Origin: Muricauda sp. SCSIO 65647
Lineage (GTDB): Bacteria; Bacteroidota; Bacteroidia; Flavobacteriales; Flavobacteriaceae
Assembly: GCF_021534965.1 (NCBI RefSeq)
Contig: NZ_CP091037.1
Coordinates: forward strand, 3,293,501 to 3,357,500
Reading direction: 5' to 3'
Length of the DNA stretch: 64,000 nt
How positions within the stretch are numbered: the stretch's first letter is position 1; every line of letters starts with the position of its first letter. Of this stretch, positions 9,402 through 18,247 are shown piece by piece. The notes beneath the pieces are model-generated. The model was not told the origin of the DNA. It did not search any database and saw only the letters and a program-made list of their open reading frames with translations. The position numbers and the translations under genes were made by a program.

Positions 9402-9480
9402 AAATCTCTTGAGATTTCTCGTCGGCTCGTCCCGTCCCGTCTCGTCCCGTCCCGATAGCTATCGGGAGCTATCGGGAGTT
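9402..9480. repeat. Palindromic repeat cluster in the uvrA-basic protein spacer
   Basis: The 352-base gap 9230-9581 holds no gene but has AAATCTC-TT-GAGATTT (9402-9417), four to five CCCGT/CTCGT pentamers (about 9428-9450), the perfect 16-base palindrome CCCGATAGCTATCGGG (9451-9466) and a partial second copy to about 9478. It resembles the REP-like palindromes frequent in Flavobacteriaceae intergenic DNA. It lies downstream of uvrA and upstream of the basic protein, both minus strand. Confidence 0.7.
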
Positions 9481-9581
9481 ATCAAGACTCCATCGGAATG
9501 ACAAAAAGGACCGGATTGTTATTTCGAATTTCTCTGTTGACGGCTTATCGAGGTAAAGAATATGTGGGCTGGGTTTCCTGA

Positions 9582-12362
9582 TTAACCTATTTTCTGACTC
9601 AAATACTTCGCCGTATGTGATCCCTTGTTCTGTACCACCTCTTCAGGGGTACCCTCTACCACCAATTGCCCACCGTTTTCACCACCCCCAGGGCCGAGGT
9701 CAATGATATAATCGGCACATTTGATCAATTCGATGTTGTGCTCGATAACGATGATGGAGTGGCCTTTGGCCAACAAAGCATTGAACGAGGCCAACAATTT
9801 GTTGATGTCATGAAAGTGTAGCCCTGTAGTGGGTTCATCGAAGATAAAGAGCGCCTTTTCCTTTGTATTGCCCTTTACCAAAAAGGAGGCGAGCTTGATG
9901 CGTTGCGCCTCACCGCCCGATAGGGTTGAGGAGCTTTGCCCCAAGGTCACATAGCCCAGGCCCACGTCTTGCAAAGGTTTCAGCTTGGTCACGATCTTGG
10001 GCTGTTGGTAGCGTTCAAAATGGGCAATGGCATCGTCGATGGTCATTTCCAATACATCGTGGATGTTCTTGCCCTCGAACTGTACTTCTAGAATGTCTTT
10101 TTTAAAGCGTTTGCCGTGGCAGACATCGCACTCTAAGTGCACATCGGCCATAAACTGCATCTCTACCGTGATAACGCCCTCGCCCTTACATTTGTCACAA
10201 CGGCCCCCATCTACATTGAACGAGAAGTGCTTCGCCTGATAGTTTCTGATCTTGCTCAGTTTTTGTGCGGCGAACAGGGCACGAATGTCGTCATAGGCCT
10301 TGATATAGGTCACGGGATTGCTGCGAGACGATCGCCCGATGGGGTTTTGGTCGACAAACTCGACGTTTTTGATATCGCCGTACTTGCCCTTAAGTTTTGT
10401 GAATTGCCCTGCCTTTTCGCCATAACCGCCCGCTTCTTTCAATATGGCGGGGTAGAGGATCTTCTTGACCAAGGTACTCTTGCCACTGCCCGAAACGCCC
10501 GTGACCACCGTGAGCATGTTCAACGGAAAGGTAACATTGATGTTTTTCAAGTTGTTCTCGCGTGCCCCGATGACCTGAATGTGGTTCTTTGAGTTGCGCC
10601 GTTCGGCGGGCACTTCGATTTCTTTATTGCCGTTTAGGTACGAGGCGGTGAGCGAATTTGATTTCAAAATTTCATCCAAAGGGCCCGTGGCTACGATCTC
10701 ACCGCCCAACGTACCGGCTTCGGGACCGATATCGATGACCTCGTCGGCCGCTTTCATGATGTCTTCATCGTGCTCGACCACAATGACCGTGTTGCCCAAA
10801 TCACGCAGTGATTTCAATACTTCGATAAGGTTTTCGGTGTCTTTGGGATGCAGGCCGATACTGGGCTCGTCGAGAATGTACATTGAACCGACCAAGCTGC
10901 TGCCCAGTGAGGTGGCCAGATTGATGCGCTGGCTCTCGCCACCCGAAAGCGTGTTCGATTTGCGGTTCAGGGTGAGGTAACTGAGACCGACCTTGTTGAG
11001 AAAGTCCAAGCGCGTGGTGATTTCCTTCAACAGCCGTTTGGCAATCGTTTGGTCGTGCCGTGAAAGCTGTAAGTCTTCAAAGAACGGCACCAATTTTTTG
11101 ATGGGCAGCTCGACAAGGTCGACGATAGACTTGCCATTGATCTTGACATAGGTGGCTTCCTTTCGTAGTCGTTTGCCCTTGCAGACGCTGCATTTGGTCT
11201 TTCCGCGGTAGCGAGAGAGCATTACACGGTTCTGGATCTTATAGCTTTTTTCCTCCAACATGGAAAAGAAGCCGTGCAGCCCTGTAAAATGTTCGTTGCC
11301 GTCCCACACCAACTGTTTTTGCTCTTCGGTAAGCTCATACCAGGGCTTGTGGATGGGAAAATCGAATTTGTAGGCGGCATTCACCAACTGGTCGCGGTAC
11401 CATGACATGCTCTCGCCCCGCCATGGAAACACCGCATTTTCATAGATCGATAGTGCCGTATTCTGAACCACGAGGTCTTCATCTATACCAATAACATCAC
11501 CATAGCCCTCACATCTGGGGCAGGCGCCGTAGGGATTGTTGAAACTGAACAGGTGCACATTGGGTTCGAGAAACTTCATGCCATCCAATTCGAACCGATT
11601 GCTGAAAAACTGTTGCTCGCCCGTTTGCAATTTCTCGACCAGGCAACGGCCCTTGCCCTCAAAAAAGGCGTTGTCAACCGCATTGCCCAAACGGTTTCTG
11701 AAATCTTCATCGTCTTTGACGACAATTCTGTCGACCACCAAATCAAATTCTCGGCCCACGTCTTTTGGCACTTGGTCGATACGCATCACCTCGCCCTTGT
11801 ATTTGATGCGGGCATACCCCTGTTTTGAGAACAATTGCAGTGATTTCAAGGCATCACGGTCTTCGGGTATGCTGATAGGTGCCAATAGCAACAGTTTGGT
11901 GCCTTCTTCAAAAGAAATGACATGCCCGACCACGTCAGAGACCCTATGTTTTTTGACTTCCTTGCCAGAAATGGGTGAAATGGTCTTGCCCACACGCGCA
12001 AAGAGCAGTTTTAGGTAATCATAGATTTCTGTGGTCGTGCCCACCGTAGAACGCGGATTGGTACTGTTGACCTTCTGTTCAATGGCAATGGCGGGGGCTA
12101 TGCCTTTTATATAATCGACCTTGGGCTTGTCCAATTTCCCCAAAAACTGCCGTGCATACGACGAAAGGCTTTCTACATAACGCCTTTGGCCCTCTGCATA
12201 TAAGGTATCGAACGCCAAACTTGATTTACCAGAACCCGATAGACCGGTGATGACCACCAGCTTGTTTCGGGGTATGACCACGTTGATGTTCTTGAGATTG
12301 TGCAGTTTGGCACCCTTTATGATAATATTTTTCTTGGGATCAATATCTTGTAACGAAATCAT
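9582..12362 (-). CDS. uvrA: UvrABC excinuclease subunit A
   Basis: 926 residues, the usual length. It binds damaged DNA as a dimer and loads UvrB in nucleotide excision repair. Two ABC ATPase modules are visible: Walker [10 protein letters not shown] near residue 40 and GVSGSGKST near 645, with two LSGGE signatures (LSGGESQR and LSGGEAQR) and DEP Walker B motifs. Four CxxC zinc-finger pairs ([32 protein letters not shown]) are intact. The N-terminus starts [25 protein letters not shown], which fits the family. It stands alone, with a repeat cluster downstream. Confidence 0.97.
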   Translation of the reverse strand: MISLQDIDPKKNIIIKGAKLHNLKNINVVIPRNKLVVITGLSGSGKSSLAFDTLYAEGQRRYVESLSSYARQFLGKLDKPKVDYIKGIAPAIAIEQKVNSTNPRSTVGTTTEIYDYLKLLFARVGKTISPISGKEVKKHRVSDVVGHVISFEEGTKLLLLAPISIPEDRDALKSLQLFSKQGYARIKYKGEVMRIDQVPKDVGREFDLVVDRIVVKDDEDFRNRLGNAVDNAFFEGKGRCLVEKLQTGEQQFFSNRFELDGMKFLEPNVHLFSFNNPYGACPRCEGYGDVIGIDEDLVVQNTALSIYENAVFPWRGESMSWYRDQLVNAAYKFDFPIHKPWYELTEEQKQLVWDGNEHFTGLHGFFSMLEEKSYKIQNRVMLSRYRGKTKCSVCKGKRLRKEATYVKINGKSIVDLVELPIKKLVPFFEDLQLSRHDQTIAKRLLKEITTRLDFLNKVGLSYLTLNRKSNTLSGGESQRINLATSLGSSLVGSMYILDEPSIGLHPKDTENLIEVLKSLRDLGNTVIVVEHDEDIMKAADEVIDIGPEAGTLGGEIVATGPLDEILKSNSLTASYLNGNKEIEVPAERRNSKNHIQVIGARENNLKNINVTFPLNMLTVVTGVSGSGKSTLVKKILYPAILKEAGGYGEKAGQFTKLKGKYGDIKNVEFVDQNPIGRSSRSNPVTYIKAYDDIRALFAAQKLSKIRNYQAKHFSFNVDGGRCDKCKGEGVITVEMQFMADVHLECDVCHGKRFKKDILEVQFEGKNIHDVLEMTIDDAIAHFERYQQPKIVTKLKPLQDVGLGYVTLGQSSSTLSGGEAQRIKLASFLVKGNTKEKALFIFDEPTTGLHFHDINKLLASFNALLAKGHSIIVIEHNIELIKCADYIIDLGPGGGENGGQLVVEGTPEEVVQNKGSHTAKYLSQKIG

Positions 12363-12489
12363 GTGTCGAAATTATGAAAAGGGCACAAATAAATGGTCGT
12401 TACTTGCAGTTAATCACGAGATTATTAACTTTGACATATAAAATACCGCATATCACAACATAAGTTTCCATTCAAGCACCCTAAGTATC

Positions 12490-12497
12490 TATATTTG
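12490..12497 (+). promoter_or_regulatory. -7 element upstream of the sigma factor gene
   Basis: TATATTTG matches TAnnTTTG, with a weak TTT about 23 bases upstream. It would give a leader of about 110 bases before the ATG at 12614, long for this genome. The leader contains the SD-like stretch at 12577-12585. Confidence 0.4.
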
Positions 12498-12613
12498 AGG
12501 TGTAATTAAAAATCTGATAGGCCTATACAGTAATAATTACTTTTTAATTGAACTAATAACTCTTTGATCTTCTTGCTAAGGAGGTCCCTGATTTAACCAA
12601 AAAAGTAATTTGT

Positions 12614-13195
12614 ATGGAACTACAGATTGATGACTCGGTATTGGTCAAGAACTACATAGATGGCGACGAAAAAGCACTTGAGGTACTTATCAACCGCCAC
12701 AACCAACGAATTTCAAGCTTTATTTATTCAAAAGTACTGGATAGGGATATCACCGAAGATATCTTTCAAGATACCTTTATCAAGGTCATCAAGACCCTGA
12801 AAAAAGGCTCTTACAGTGAAGAGGGCAAGTTTTTGCCTTGGGTGATGCGCATTGCCCACAATTTGATTATCGACCACTTTAGAAAAAACAAGAGAATGCC
12901 GAAATTTGAGGGCAGCGAAGACTTCAATATCTTCTCGGTCATCAAAGATGAGAAGCTGAATGCGGAAAAACAATTGATCAAAAACCAGATCGATAGCGAT
13001 CTTACTCTGCTGATAGAAGAATTGCCCGAAGACCAAAAGGAGGTTTTGATCATGAGAATCTATAAGGATATGAGCTTCAAGGAAATCTCTGAAAACACTG
13101 GGGTAAGTATCAATACTGCCTTGGGCAGAATGCGATATGCATTGATCAACCTGAGAAAGATAGTCAATAAACACAATATCGTTTTAACGAATTAA
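12614..13195 (+). CDS. RNA polymerase sigma-70 family (ECF-type) factor
   Basis: 193 residues with sigma region 2 (about 15-85: EDIFQDTFIKVIKTLKKG and FLPWVMRIAHNLIIDHFRKNKR) and region 4 (about 125-185: LPEDQKEVLIMRIYKDMSFKEISENTGVSINTALGRMRYALINLRK) separated by a short linker. It directs core polymerase to specific promoters. No anti-sigma gene is adjacent; a 47-residue ORF follows after 72 bases. Closely similar stand-alone sigma factors are, from memory, widespread in Flavobacteriia. A long leader suggests control of its own expression. Confidence 0.92.
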   Translation: MELQIDDSVLVKNYIDGDEKALEVLINRHNQRISSFIYSKVLDRDITEDIFQDTFIKVIKTLKKGSYSEEGKFLPWVMRIAHNLIIDHFRKNKRMPKFEGSEDFNIFSVIKDEKLNAEKQLIKNQIDSDLTLLIEELPEDQKEVLIMRIYKDMSFKEISENTGVSINTALGRMRYALINLRKIVNKHNIVLTN

Positions 13196-13267
13196 TCTGC
13201 ACTAGGTCGAAGCAAACAATATTTCATATTCGATGGCGTTATGGATATATAACTATAATGCACGAAT

Positions 13268-13411
13268 ATGGAAGAAATTTACTCTGAAGAACAACAGATA
13301 TGCAAGATCATAAAGGCGAGACCAGAAACGGTCAAGTTTTTGTTAGGATTTTCAAGATCATTTCAAGTTACTAAATATCAGGATATTACGTTTGAAAATC
13401 ATTTGAATTAA
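13268..13411 (+). CDS. Small 47-residue protein downstream of the sigma factor
   Basis: ATG 13268 opens a 47-codon frame ending TAA 13409-13411: it begins MEEIYSEEQQ, contains the core RPETVKFLLGFSRSF and ends TFENHLN. Composition is protein-like (amphipathic helix, then a short beta-like tail). It sits 72 bases after the sigma gene and just before a strong plus-strand terminator, so the two are probably co-transcribed. I have an impression of similar short proteins with an RPET..LL.FS core behind sigma genes in related genomes, but cannot check. A role as a sigma partner is only inference. Confidence 0.6.
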   Translation: MEEIYSEEQQICKIIKARPETVKFLLGFSRSFQVTKYQDITFENHLN

Positions 13412-13430
13412 TCAAACTGTAGCAAATCAG

Positions 13431-13456
13431 AAAGCCGCTTTTTAGCGGCTTTTTTT
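13431..13456 (+). terminator. Rho-independent terminator after the sigma factor unit
   Basis: AAAGCCGCT (13431-13439), a TTTT loop and AGCGGCTTT (13444-13452) run into a T tract to 13456. The stop codon of the convergent nth gene lies inside the stem. Confidence 0.85.
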
Positions 13457-14104
13457 ATGTTTTAGATAGTCGGAAACCACACTTTTTCGGCCGATGGTAC
13501 TGGTGATGACATCTTTATCGAGGTTCCAGCCGCGTGCGGGCGAATATTCACGTCCGTACCAAATAATTTGAAGATGTAATTTGTTCCATTTTTCTTTTGG
13601 AAAGAGTCTTTTGGCATCTTTTTCGGTCTGCACCACATTTTTTCCGTTTGACAATCCCCAGCGGTACATCAAACGGTGAATGTGCGTATCGACCGGAAAG
13701 GCGGGTATGCCAAATGCCTGTGAAACCACCACACTAGCCGTTTTATGGCCCACGCCCGGCAATTCTTCGAGCAAATCGAGGTCTTTAGGTACTTGACCTT
13801 TGTATTTTTCGATCAAAATTTCAGAAAGTCTGTGAATCGCTTTGGCCTTGGTGGGCGAAAGACCGACGGGTTTTATGATTTCACGGATTTCTTCTACCGA
13901 AAGCCTGACCATCGAATACGGATTGTCGGCCCTATCAAAAAGTAGTGGAGTAATTTGGTTCACTTTAACATCAGTACTTTGGGCCGAGAGCAGTACTGCA
14001 ATCAACAACGTATAGGGGTCTTTGTGTTGCAGCGGAATAGGAATGGTCGGATAGATATCTTCCAAAGTGTTGATTACGTAAGAAGCTTTTTCTGATTTGT
14101 TCAT
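13442..14104 (-). CDS. nth: Endonuclease III family DNA glycosylase lacking the Fe-S cluster
   Basis: 220 residues. The helix-hairpin-helix LPGVGHKTA holds the catalytic lysine (K121), and VDTHIHRL holds the catalytic aspartate (D139), so base-excision glycosylase/lyase activity on oxidised pyrimidines is expected. The C-terminus, where E. coli Nth carries C-x6-C-x2-C-x5-C for a 4Fe-4S cluster, reads YGREYSPARGWNLDKD, and the whole protein has no cysteine. It is therefore a cluster-free member. Divergent from bcp; its 3' end shares a terminator hairpin with the sigma unit. Confidence 0.9.
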   Translation of the reverse strand: MNKSEKASYVINTLEDIYPTIPIPLQHKDPYTLLIAVLLSAQSTDVKVNQITPLLFDRADNPYSMVRLSVEEIREIIKPVGLSPTKAKAIHRLSEILIEKYKGQVPKDLDLLEELPGVGHKTASVVVSQAFGIPAFPVDTHIHRLMYRWGLSNGKNVVQTEKDAKRLFPKEKWNKLHLQIIWYGREYSPARGWNLDKDVITSTIGRKSVVSDYLKHKKSR

Positions 14105-14112
14105 ATTTTGTT

Positions 14113-14120
14113 TAATTTTG
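14113..14120 (+). promoter_or_regulatory. -7 element of bcp
   Basis: TAATTTTG matches TAnnTTTG. It lies in the 49-base gap between the divergent nth and bcp genes and places the transcript start about 25 bases before the bcp ATG at 14154. Confidence 0.5.
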
Positions 14121-14153
14121 ATAAAAAATAATTAAACAACAAAACATATTTTG

Positions 14154-14609
14154 ATGAATACACTCAAAGTGGGTGCCAAAGTACCTGATTTTTCTGCAAA
14201 AGACCAAGACGGCAATACCATTAACCTTTCTGACTATAAAGGAAAAAAATTGGTGGTTTTCTTCTATCCTCGGGCCAACACCCCCACCTGTACCACTGAG
14301 GCCTGTAACATACGTGACCATTATGCCGAGCTACAAGCGGCAGGTTACGAGATTTTGGGGGTCAGTGAAGATTCGCAGAAAAAGCAATCCAACTTCAAGA
14401 ACAAATTTAATTTTCCATATCCTTTGTTGGCTGACGAGGATCATGCGGTCATCGATGCTTTTGGTGTTTGGGGGCCAAAAAAATTCATGGGCAGAGAGTT
14501 CGATGGTATACATCGTTTTACTTTTGTTGTCGATGAAAATGGGGTGGTAGCGCGCGTCATCGACAAGGTTAAGGCCAAAGAGCACGCTTCGCAGATTTTA
14601 GATAGCTAA
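14154..14609 (+). CDS. bcp: Thioredoxin-dependent thiol peroxidase (Bcp/PrxQ)
   Basis: 151 residues of the peroxiredoxin Q subfamily. The active site PRANTPTCTTEAC holds the peroxidatic cysteine C46 and a resolving cysteine C51 five residues later, so it is an atypical two-cysteine enzyme that reduces H2O2 and organic hydroperoxides with thioredoxin. The FYP(R)xxTPxC signature and a later FGVWGPKKFMGREFDGIHRFTFV stretch are typical. Cytoplasmic; no signal peptide. ATG 14154 is preferred to TTG 14151. Being divergent from a DNA-repair glycosylase fits a shared oxidative-damage theme, but that is inference. Confidence 0.95.
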   Translation: MNTLKVGAKVPDFSAKDQDGNTINLSDYKGKKLVVFFYPRANTPTCTTEACNIRDHYAELQAAGYEILGVSEDSQKKQSNFKNKFNFPYPLLADEDHAVIDAFGVWGPKKFMGREFDGIHRFTFVVDENGVVARVIDKVKAKEHASQILDS

Positions 14610-14706
14610 TTCAGCAACTATTTATTGATATGAGTAGGCGAATCAGGGCAAATTGTCTGGTACCGTTGCTTGCCTCGTTTTGAAAAAGAAGATTGTAGGT
14701 AAATCG

Positions 14707-16164
14707 TTACCCTACTTCTTGTTTCTTGGGTACTTTACGGGTAAAGAGGTTTTTTTCCTTTATTACCTCGGCAATGCCCTCGGGCAGCATTTTTTCCCAG
14801 CCTTCTTCGTCGTTGGTGATTTTCTTGAGTACATCCCTTGAGAAGATGTGCATGATATCAGGGTCGTAATCAATGATGTCCATGACCTTGCCGTTATACT
14901 TGAAGAACTTGTAAAGCTCTTTCATTCTTGGATGGACCCTGAGATTGTTGCTCGTCATGATTTGACCTGTTTCTGGATCTTTCATGGGGTAGAGGTACAC
15001 TTTCAGGTCTTTGAAGAACAATTTGCCAAATGCCTCTAATATGCCGCCGCTCAAATGGCGGTAGTATTTTTCATCAAAGACATCGATGAGGTTGTTGACC
15101 CCCATGGTCAGACCAATTCGATTTTTGGTGTAATTGTTGAAATACTCGACGAGTTTGTAATATTCTTGAAATTTTGAAATCATCACATAATGGCCCAGCG
15201 AGCAAAGCAGTTCAGCACGGTCCATAAAATCGCGTTCGTCAATTTCGCCAGAGACCTTTAGGTTAGACAATGTGATTTCAAATACGACAATGGTGTTTTC
15301 GTACTCAACGGTCTGTTCACGTATGAAAATGTCATATGACTTTTTGAACATGTCCATATTTACCTTGGTCACCGGTCTAAAGCTGCCCCGAAGTGCCAGA
15401 ATGTTCTTTTTGTACAACACGGCGGCGGGTAATAGGTTATGGCCATCAGGCCCGAACATCACCGCATCGGTCATATCATTTCTGATCAATTGGAGGCTCA
15501 TCAAACGGTTATCGACGCCCTTGAAGTTTGGTCCTGTAAAATTGACCATATCGATTTCAATGGTATCCTTATCGATATGGTCATACAGGTATTTCATCAA
15601 TTTTTTGGGCGTGTCGTACTTGAAGAAAGCCCCATAGATCAGGTTGACCCCCAAGATGCCCAGTGTTTCTTGTTGCAGCCGGGCCTCATTCTGTTTGAAA
15701 CGTATGTGCAAGACGATTTCGTCGTACTCTTTTTGTTTGGGGTCGAGTTGAAATCGAAGTCCGATCCAACCATGGCCCTTATAGCGTTTTGAAAAATCGA
15801 TGGTGGCCACCGTATTCGCATAACTGAAAAAGAGCCTATTCGGATTGTCAGAGCGGTCAATACGTTCTTCCATCAGGTTCATTTCGTGCTCTAGCATTCT
15901 TTTGAGCCTGCTCTGGGTAACATAGCGGCTATCTTTTTCCGTGCCATATATCGAATCGCTAAAAGCCTTGTCATAGGCGCTCATCGCTTTGGCAATGGTG
16001 CCCGAAGCACCACCGGCCCTAAAAAAATGCCTTGCCGTTTCTTGGCCGGCACCGATTTCGGCAAAGGTTCCGTATATATCGGGATTAAGGTTTATTCTCA
16101 GGGTTTTCGCCTTTATTGAGGGAATGTTCTCAAATTCACTTTCCCTATTAAGAAGAGGAGCCAT
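14707..16164 (-). CDS. Conserved protein of unknown function (485 aa)
   Basis: A 485-residue cytoplasmic protein without signal peptide or membrane helices. Early segments INLNPDIYGTFAEIGAGQETARHFFRAGGASGTIAKAMSAYDK are glycine/alanine-rich and look like a ligand site; the middle contains VNLIYGAFF and MVNFTGPNF. Homologues in databases are, as I recall, sometimes labelled nicotinate-nucleotide adenylyltransferase, but the nucleotidyltransferase H-x-G-H motif is not present in the expected form, so I do not adopt that name. Monocistronic, between bcp and a divergent metallo-hydrolase. The adjacent 14610-14706 gap shows nothing. Confidence 0.7.
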   Translation of the reverse strand: MAPLLNRESEFENIPSIKAKTLRINLNPDIYGTFAEIGAGQETARHFFRAGGASGTIAKAMSAYDKAFSDSIYGTEKDSRYVTQSRLKRMLEHEMNLMEERIDRSDNPNRLFFSYANTVATIDFSKRYKGHGWIGLRFQLDPKQKEYDEIVLHIRFKQNEARLQQETLGILGVNLIYGAFFKYDTPKKLMKYLYDHIDKDTIEIDMVNFTGPNFKGVDNRLMSLQLIRNDMTDAVMFGPDGHNLLPAAVLYKKNILALRGSFRPVTKVNMDMFKKSYDIFIREQTVEYENTIVVFEITLSNLKVSGEIDERDFMDRAELLCSLGHYVMISKFQEYYKLVEYFNNYTKNRIGLTMGVNNLIDVFDEKYYRHLSGGILEAFGKLFFKDLKVYLYPMKDPETGQIMTSNNLRVHPRMKELYKFFKYNGKVMDIIDYDPDIMHIFSRDVLKKITNDEEGWEKMLPEGIAEVIKEKNLFTRKVPKKQEVG

Positions 16165-16225
16165 ATGAAGTCTTTTACGTTGACAAAGTTAAGAAGTTAG
16201 CCAACTTTTTTAAATAAATAAGTTA

Positions 16226-16233
16226 TAATTTTG
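16226..16233 (+). promoter_or_regulatory. -7 element giving a near-leaderless transcript
   Basis: TAATTTTG ends only six bases before the ATG at 16240, so initiation about seven bases downstream would produce an mRNA with almost no 5' leader for the PhnP-like gene. Confidence 0.45.
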
Positions 16234-16239
16234 AGTTTT

Positions 16240-17016
16240 ATGGATGACCTGTTAAAAGTTACATTTTTGGGTACCGGAACCTCTCAGGGCATCCCCGTTA
16301 TTGGTAGTGAACATCCTGTCTGTCTGAGCGATAACCCAAAAGACAAACGGCTAAGGGTCTCGGTATTGCTGCAATTCAATGGCCACAATTATGTCATCGA
16401 TTGTGGACCCGATTTTCGACAGCAGCTATTGACCAACCCCATAGATCGATTGGATGGGCTGCTCTTTACCCACGAACATGCCGATCATACCGCTGGTATT
16501 GACGACATCAGGCCCTTTTTTTTTCGGCAGGGCGATATTCCCATTTATGGCTCGGAAGATACAATGGAAGCTATAAAAAAGCGGTTCTATTACATTTTTG
16601 CAGATGGCGAACGTTACCCAGGGGCACCGGCCGTACAAGTGAACCATGTAACGAAAGAAATGCCCTTCACCCTTGGTGGCACCGAAGTAATGCCCATTGA
16701 AGTTTGGCACAACCGATTGCCCGTTCTGGGGTACCGCATCAAAGATTTTGCCTACCTCACTGATGTGAAGCGGGTAGAGGACGCCGAAATGAAAAAACTG
16801 ATGGGCCTAAAAGTATTGGTGGTCAACGCCTTGCGGGTCAAGGCCCATCACTCACATTTCAATTTGGATGAAGCCTTGGCATTTGCAAAACAGGTTCGCG
16901 CCGAACGTACTTATTTTACCCATATCAGCCACCTATTGGGCTTTCATGAAGAGGTACAGGCCAAACTGCCCAAAGATGTATTTTTGGCCTATGATAATTT
17001 GACACTCACCGTATAG
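16240..17016 (+). CDS. MBL-fold metallo-hydrolase (PhnP-like phosphodiesterase)
   Basis: 258 residues of the metallo-beta-lactamase fold. FLGTGTSQGIP at the N-terminus and THEHADH (residues 77-83, the HxHxDH dinuclear-metal site) are typical of the PhnP/RNase Z-like branch; later His/Asp ligands appear in the LTDVKRV region and in ISHLLGFHEE. Members cleave cyclic or linear phosphodiesters such as 5-phosphoribosyl 1,2-cyclic phosphate. No phn genes are nearby, so the natural substrate is uncertain. ATG 16240 is chosen over TTG 16231. A membrane-anchored coiled-coil gene follows two bases after the stop. Confidence 0.85.
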   Translation: MDDLLKVTFLGTGTSQGIPVIGSEHPVCLSDNPKDKRLRVSVLLQFNGHNYVIDCGPDFRQQLLTNPIDRLDGLLFTHEHADHTAGIDDIRPFFFRQGDIPIYGSEDTMEAIKKRFYYIFADGERYPGAPAVQVNHVTKEMPFTLGGTEVMPIEVWHNRLPVLGYRIKDFAYLTDVKRVEDAEMKKLMGLKVLVVNALRVKAHHSHFNLDEALAFAKQVRAERTYFTHISHLLGFHEEVQAKLPKDVFLAYDNLTLTV

Positions 17017-17017
17017 T

Positions 17018-17512
17018 ATGAAAAGTAAAATCTATCTCTATCTGTTTCTATTTACCGCTTTGATTTGCCTTTATCTGGTGGTCAGCGGCAATAAAATGCA
17101 AAAGCAATTGGGCGAAAAGAACGAAAAGCTCAAAGCACAGGTCGAACAGTTGCAAGACTCTGTACAGCAGGCTCAAATGCGATTGATGGACATGCAGTAT
17201 TTTTCTTTGGAGAACAATGATGATGCGCTGGCCTACTATGATCATTTGAATTTAGATAATCCCACTCGTTATATCGAGGATAAATTATTGGAGACCAATG
17301 AGCGCAAGGGAAACAATCCGTTGGTGCCTTATGAGGGTATGGAAGGCGATTTCAAGATCAACAAGATCAAAGTGCTGAACCACCGATGGCTACTTGCTGA
17401 TTTCTCTGATGGAAAATATTGGGGAGACCTGATAATTCGCTATGAACTAAAAGATGACCTTGGCGTTGACTTTGAACTGGTCGATCATTTGCTCTATACC
17501 AGAAGTAACTAA
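17018..17512 (+). CDS. Membrane-anchored coiled-coil protein of unknown function
   Basis: 164 residues: a short cytoplasmic N-terminus, one membrane helix (about 5-23, YLYLFLFTALICLYLVVSG), a heptad-like coiled coil (about 27-62, rich in K/Q/E/L) and a soluble domain with DGKYWGDLIIRYELKDD. It probably projects into the periplasm. Starts one base after the PhnP-like gene and is surely co-transcribed. Flavobacterial homologues are sometimes called hydrolase, for which I see no catalytic motif. Its 3' end overlaps the convergent esterase by four bases. Confidence 0.7.
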   Translation: MKSKIYLYLFLFTALICLYLVVSGNKMQKQLGEKNEKLKAQVEQLQDSVQQAQMRLMDMQYFSLENNDDALAYYDHLNLDNPTRYIEDKLLETNERKGNNPLVPYEGMEGDFKINKIKVLNHRWLLADFSDGKYWGDLIIRYELKDDLGVDFELVDHLLYTRSN

Positions 17513-18165
17513 AGTTGCTCTACAAGCCACTTTTTAAACGAATAAAAATTCTGGGGTGAGACCCCGTGACCTACTGGAAACTCTTCGTACATATACGCGA
17601 TGCCCAGATTATCGAGAAATTCAGGGCTTCGTTGTGCCCATTCGAGTGGAATCACCTGATCTACCTGTCCGTGTGAGGTATAGATTTGTAGGTCTGAAAA
17701 GTCTTTTTCACCATAACCCTCTTTTAAGATTGCCTCGTTGATATATCCGCTCAGGGCAATGACATTCTTTATTTTCTCAGGATAGGAAAGGGCTATCGAA
17801 AAGCTCAAGACGGTACCTTGGCTAAAGCCCAACAATGTGATGTCATTTGGGTCAACAGGGTAAGCTTCACAGGCTTCATTGATGAAATTGACGACCTTTT
17901 CCCTCGATTCGATAGCCTGCCCGTCATCGCTCCATTTGCCATATTTGGCATCAAAATTGATCGCATACCAGGCATACCCAAAAAACTCCAAATTGTAAGG
18001 TGCCCGAATGGAAATGATGAATAGTTCTTCAGGCAGTTCGTTCGCAAATGAAAAAAGGTCTTCCTCGTTGCTGCCATAACCATGCAACATGAAGAGTACT
18101 GGTGCCTTTTCAACATTTTTCGCAGGTCGAACAAGGTGGGTCAACGATAGTGAGGCAGGGGACAT
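17509..18165 (-). CDS. Alpha/beta hydrolase, carboxylesterase/phospholipase family
   Basis: 218 residues of the small carboxylesterase fold (YpfH/APT-like). HGYGSNEEDLF forms the oxyanion-hole loop, GFSQG carries the nucleophile S115, SHGQVDQVIP gives the acid (Asp) and FPVGHGVSP the histidine. No signal peptide, so a cytoplasmic serine esterase on short acyl or acyl-thioester substrates. The region directly upstream of the ATG consists of AT-rich and heptamer repeats (18169-18340), with no recognisable TAnnTTTG promoter, which may mean read-through from upstream minus-strand genes. Confidence 0.85.
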   Translation of the reverse strand: MSPASLSLTHLVRPAKNVEKAPVLFMLHGYGSNEEDLFSFANELPEELFIISIRAPYNLEFFGYAWYAINFDAKYGKWSDDGQAIESREKVVNFINEACEAYPVDPNDITLLGFSQGTVLSFSIALSYPEKIKNVIALSGYINEAILKEGYGEKDFSDLQIYTSHGQVDQVIPLEWAQRSPEFLDNLGIAYMYEEFPVGHGVSPQNFYSFKKWLVEQL

Positions 18166-18168
18166 CTT

Positions 18169-18209
18169 GAATTATGAATTTAGAATTATGAATTAAGAAT
18201 TATGAATTG
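18169..18209. repeat. AT-rich short repeat, three copies
   Basis: GAATTATGAATT occurs at 18169-18180, 18183-18194 and 18198-18209, starting four bases upstream of the esterase ATG. Confidence 0.7.
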
Positions 18210-18247
18210 CATGACTTGGAATCAATCGAATATTTTATCTAATTGTT

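Noticed and set aside
14707-16164. Nicotinate-nucleotide adenylyltransferase
   Set aside because: The only KGH occurrence is not in a GxxxPxHxGH context, and no other nucleotidyltransferase motif is visible.
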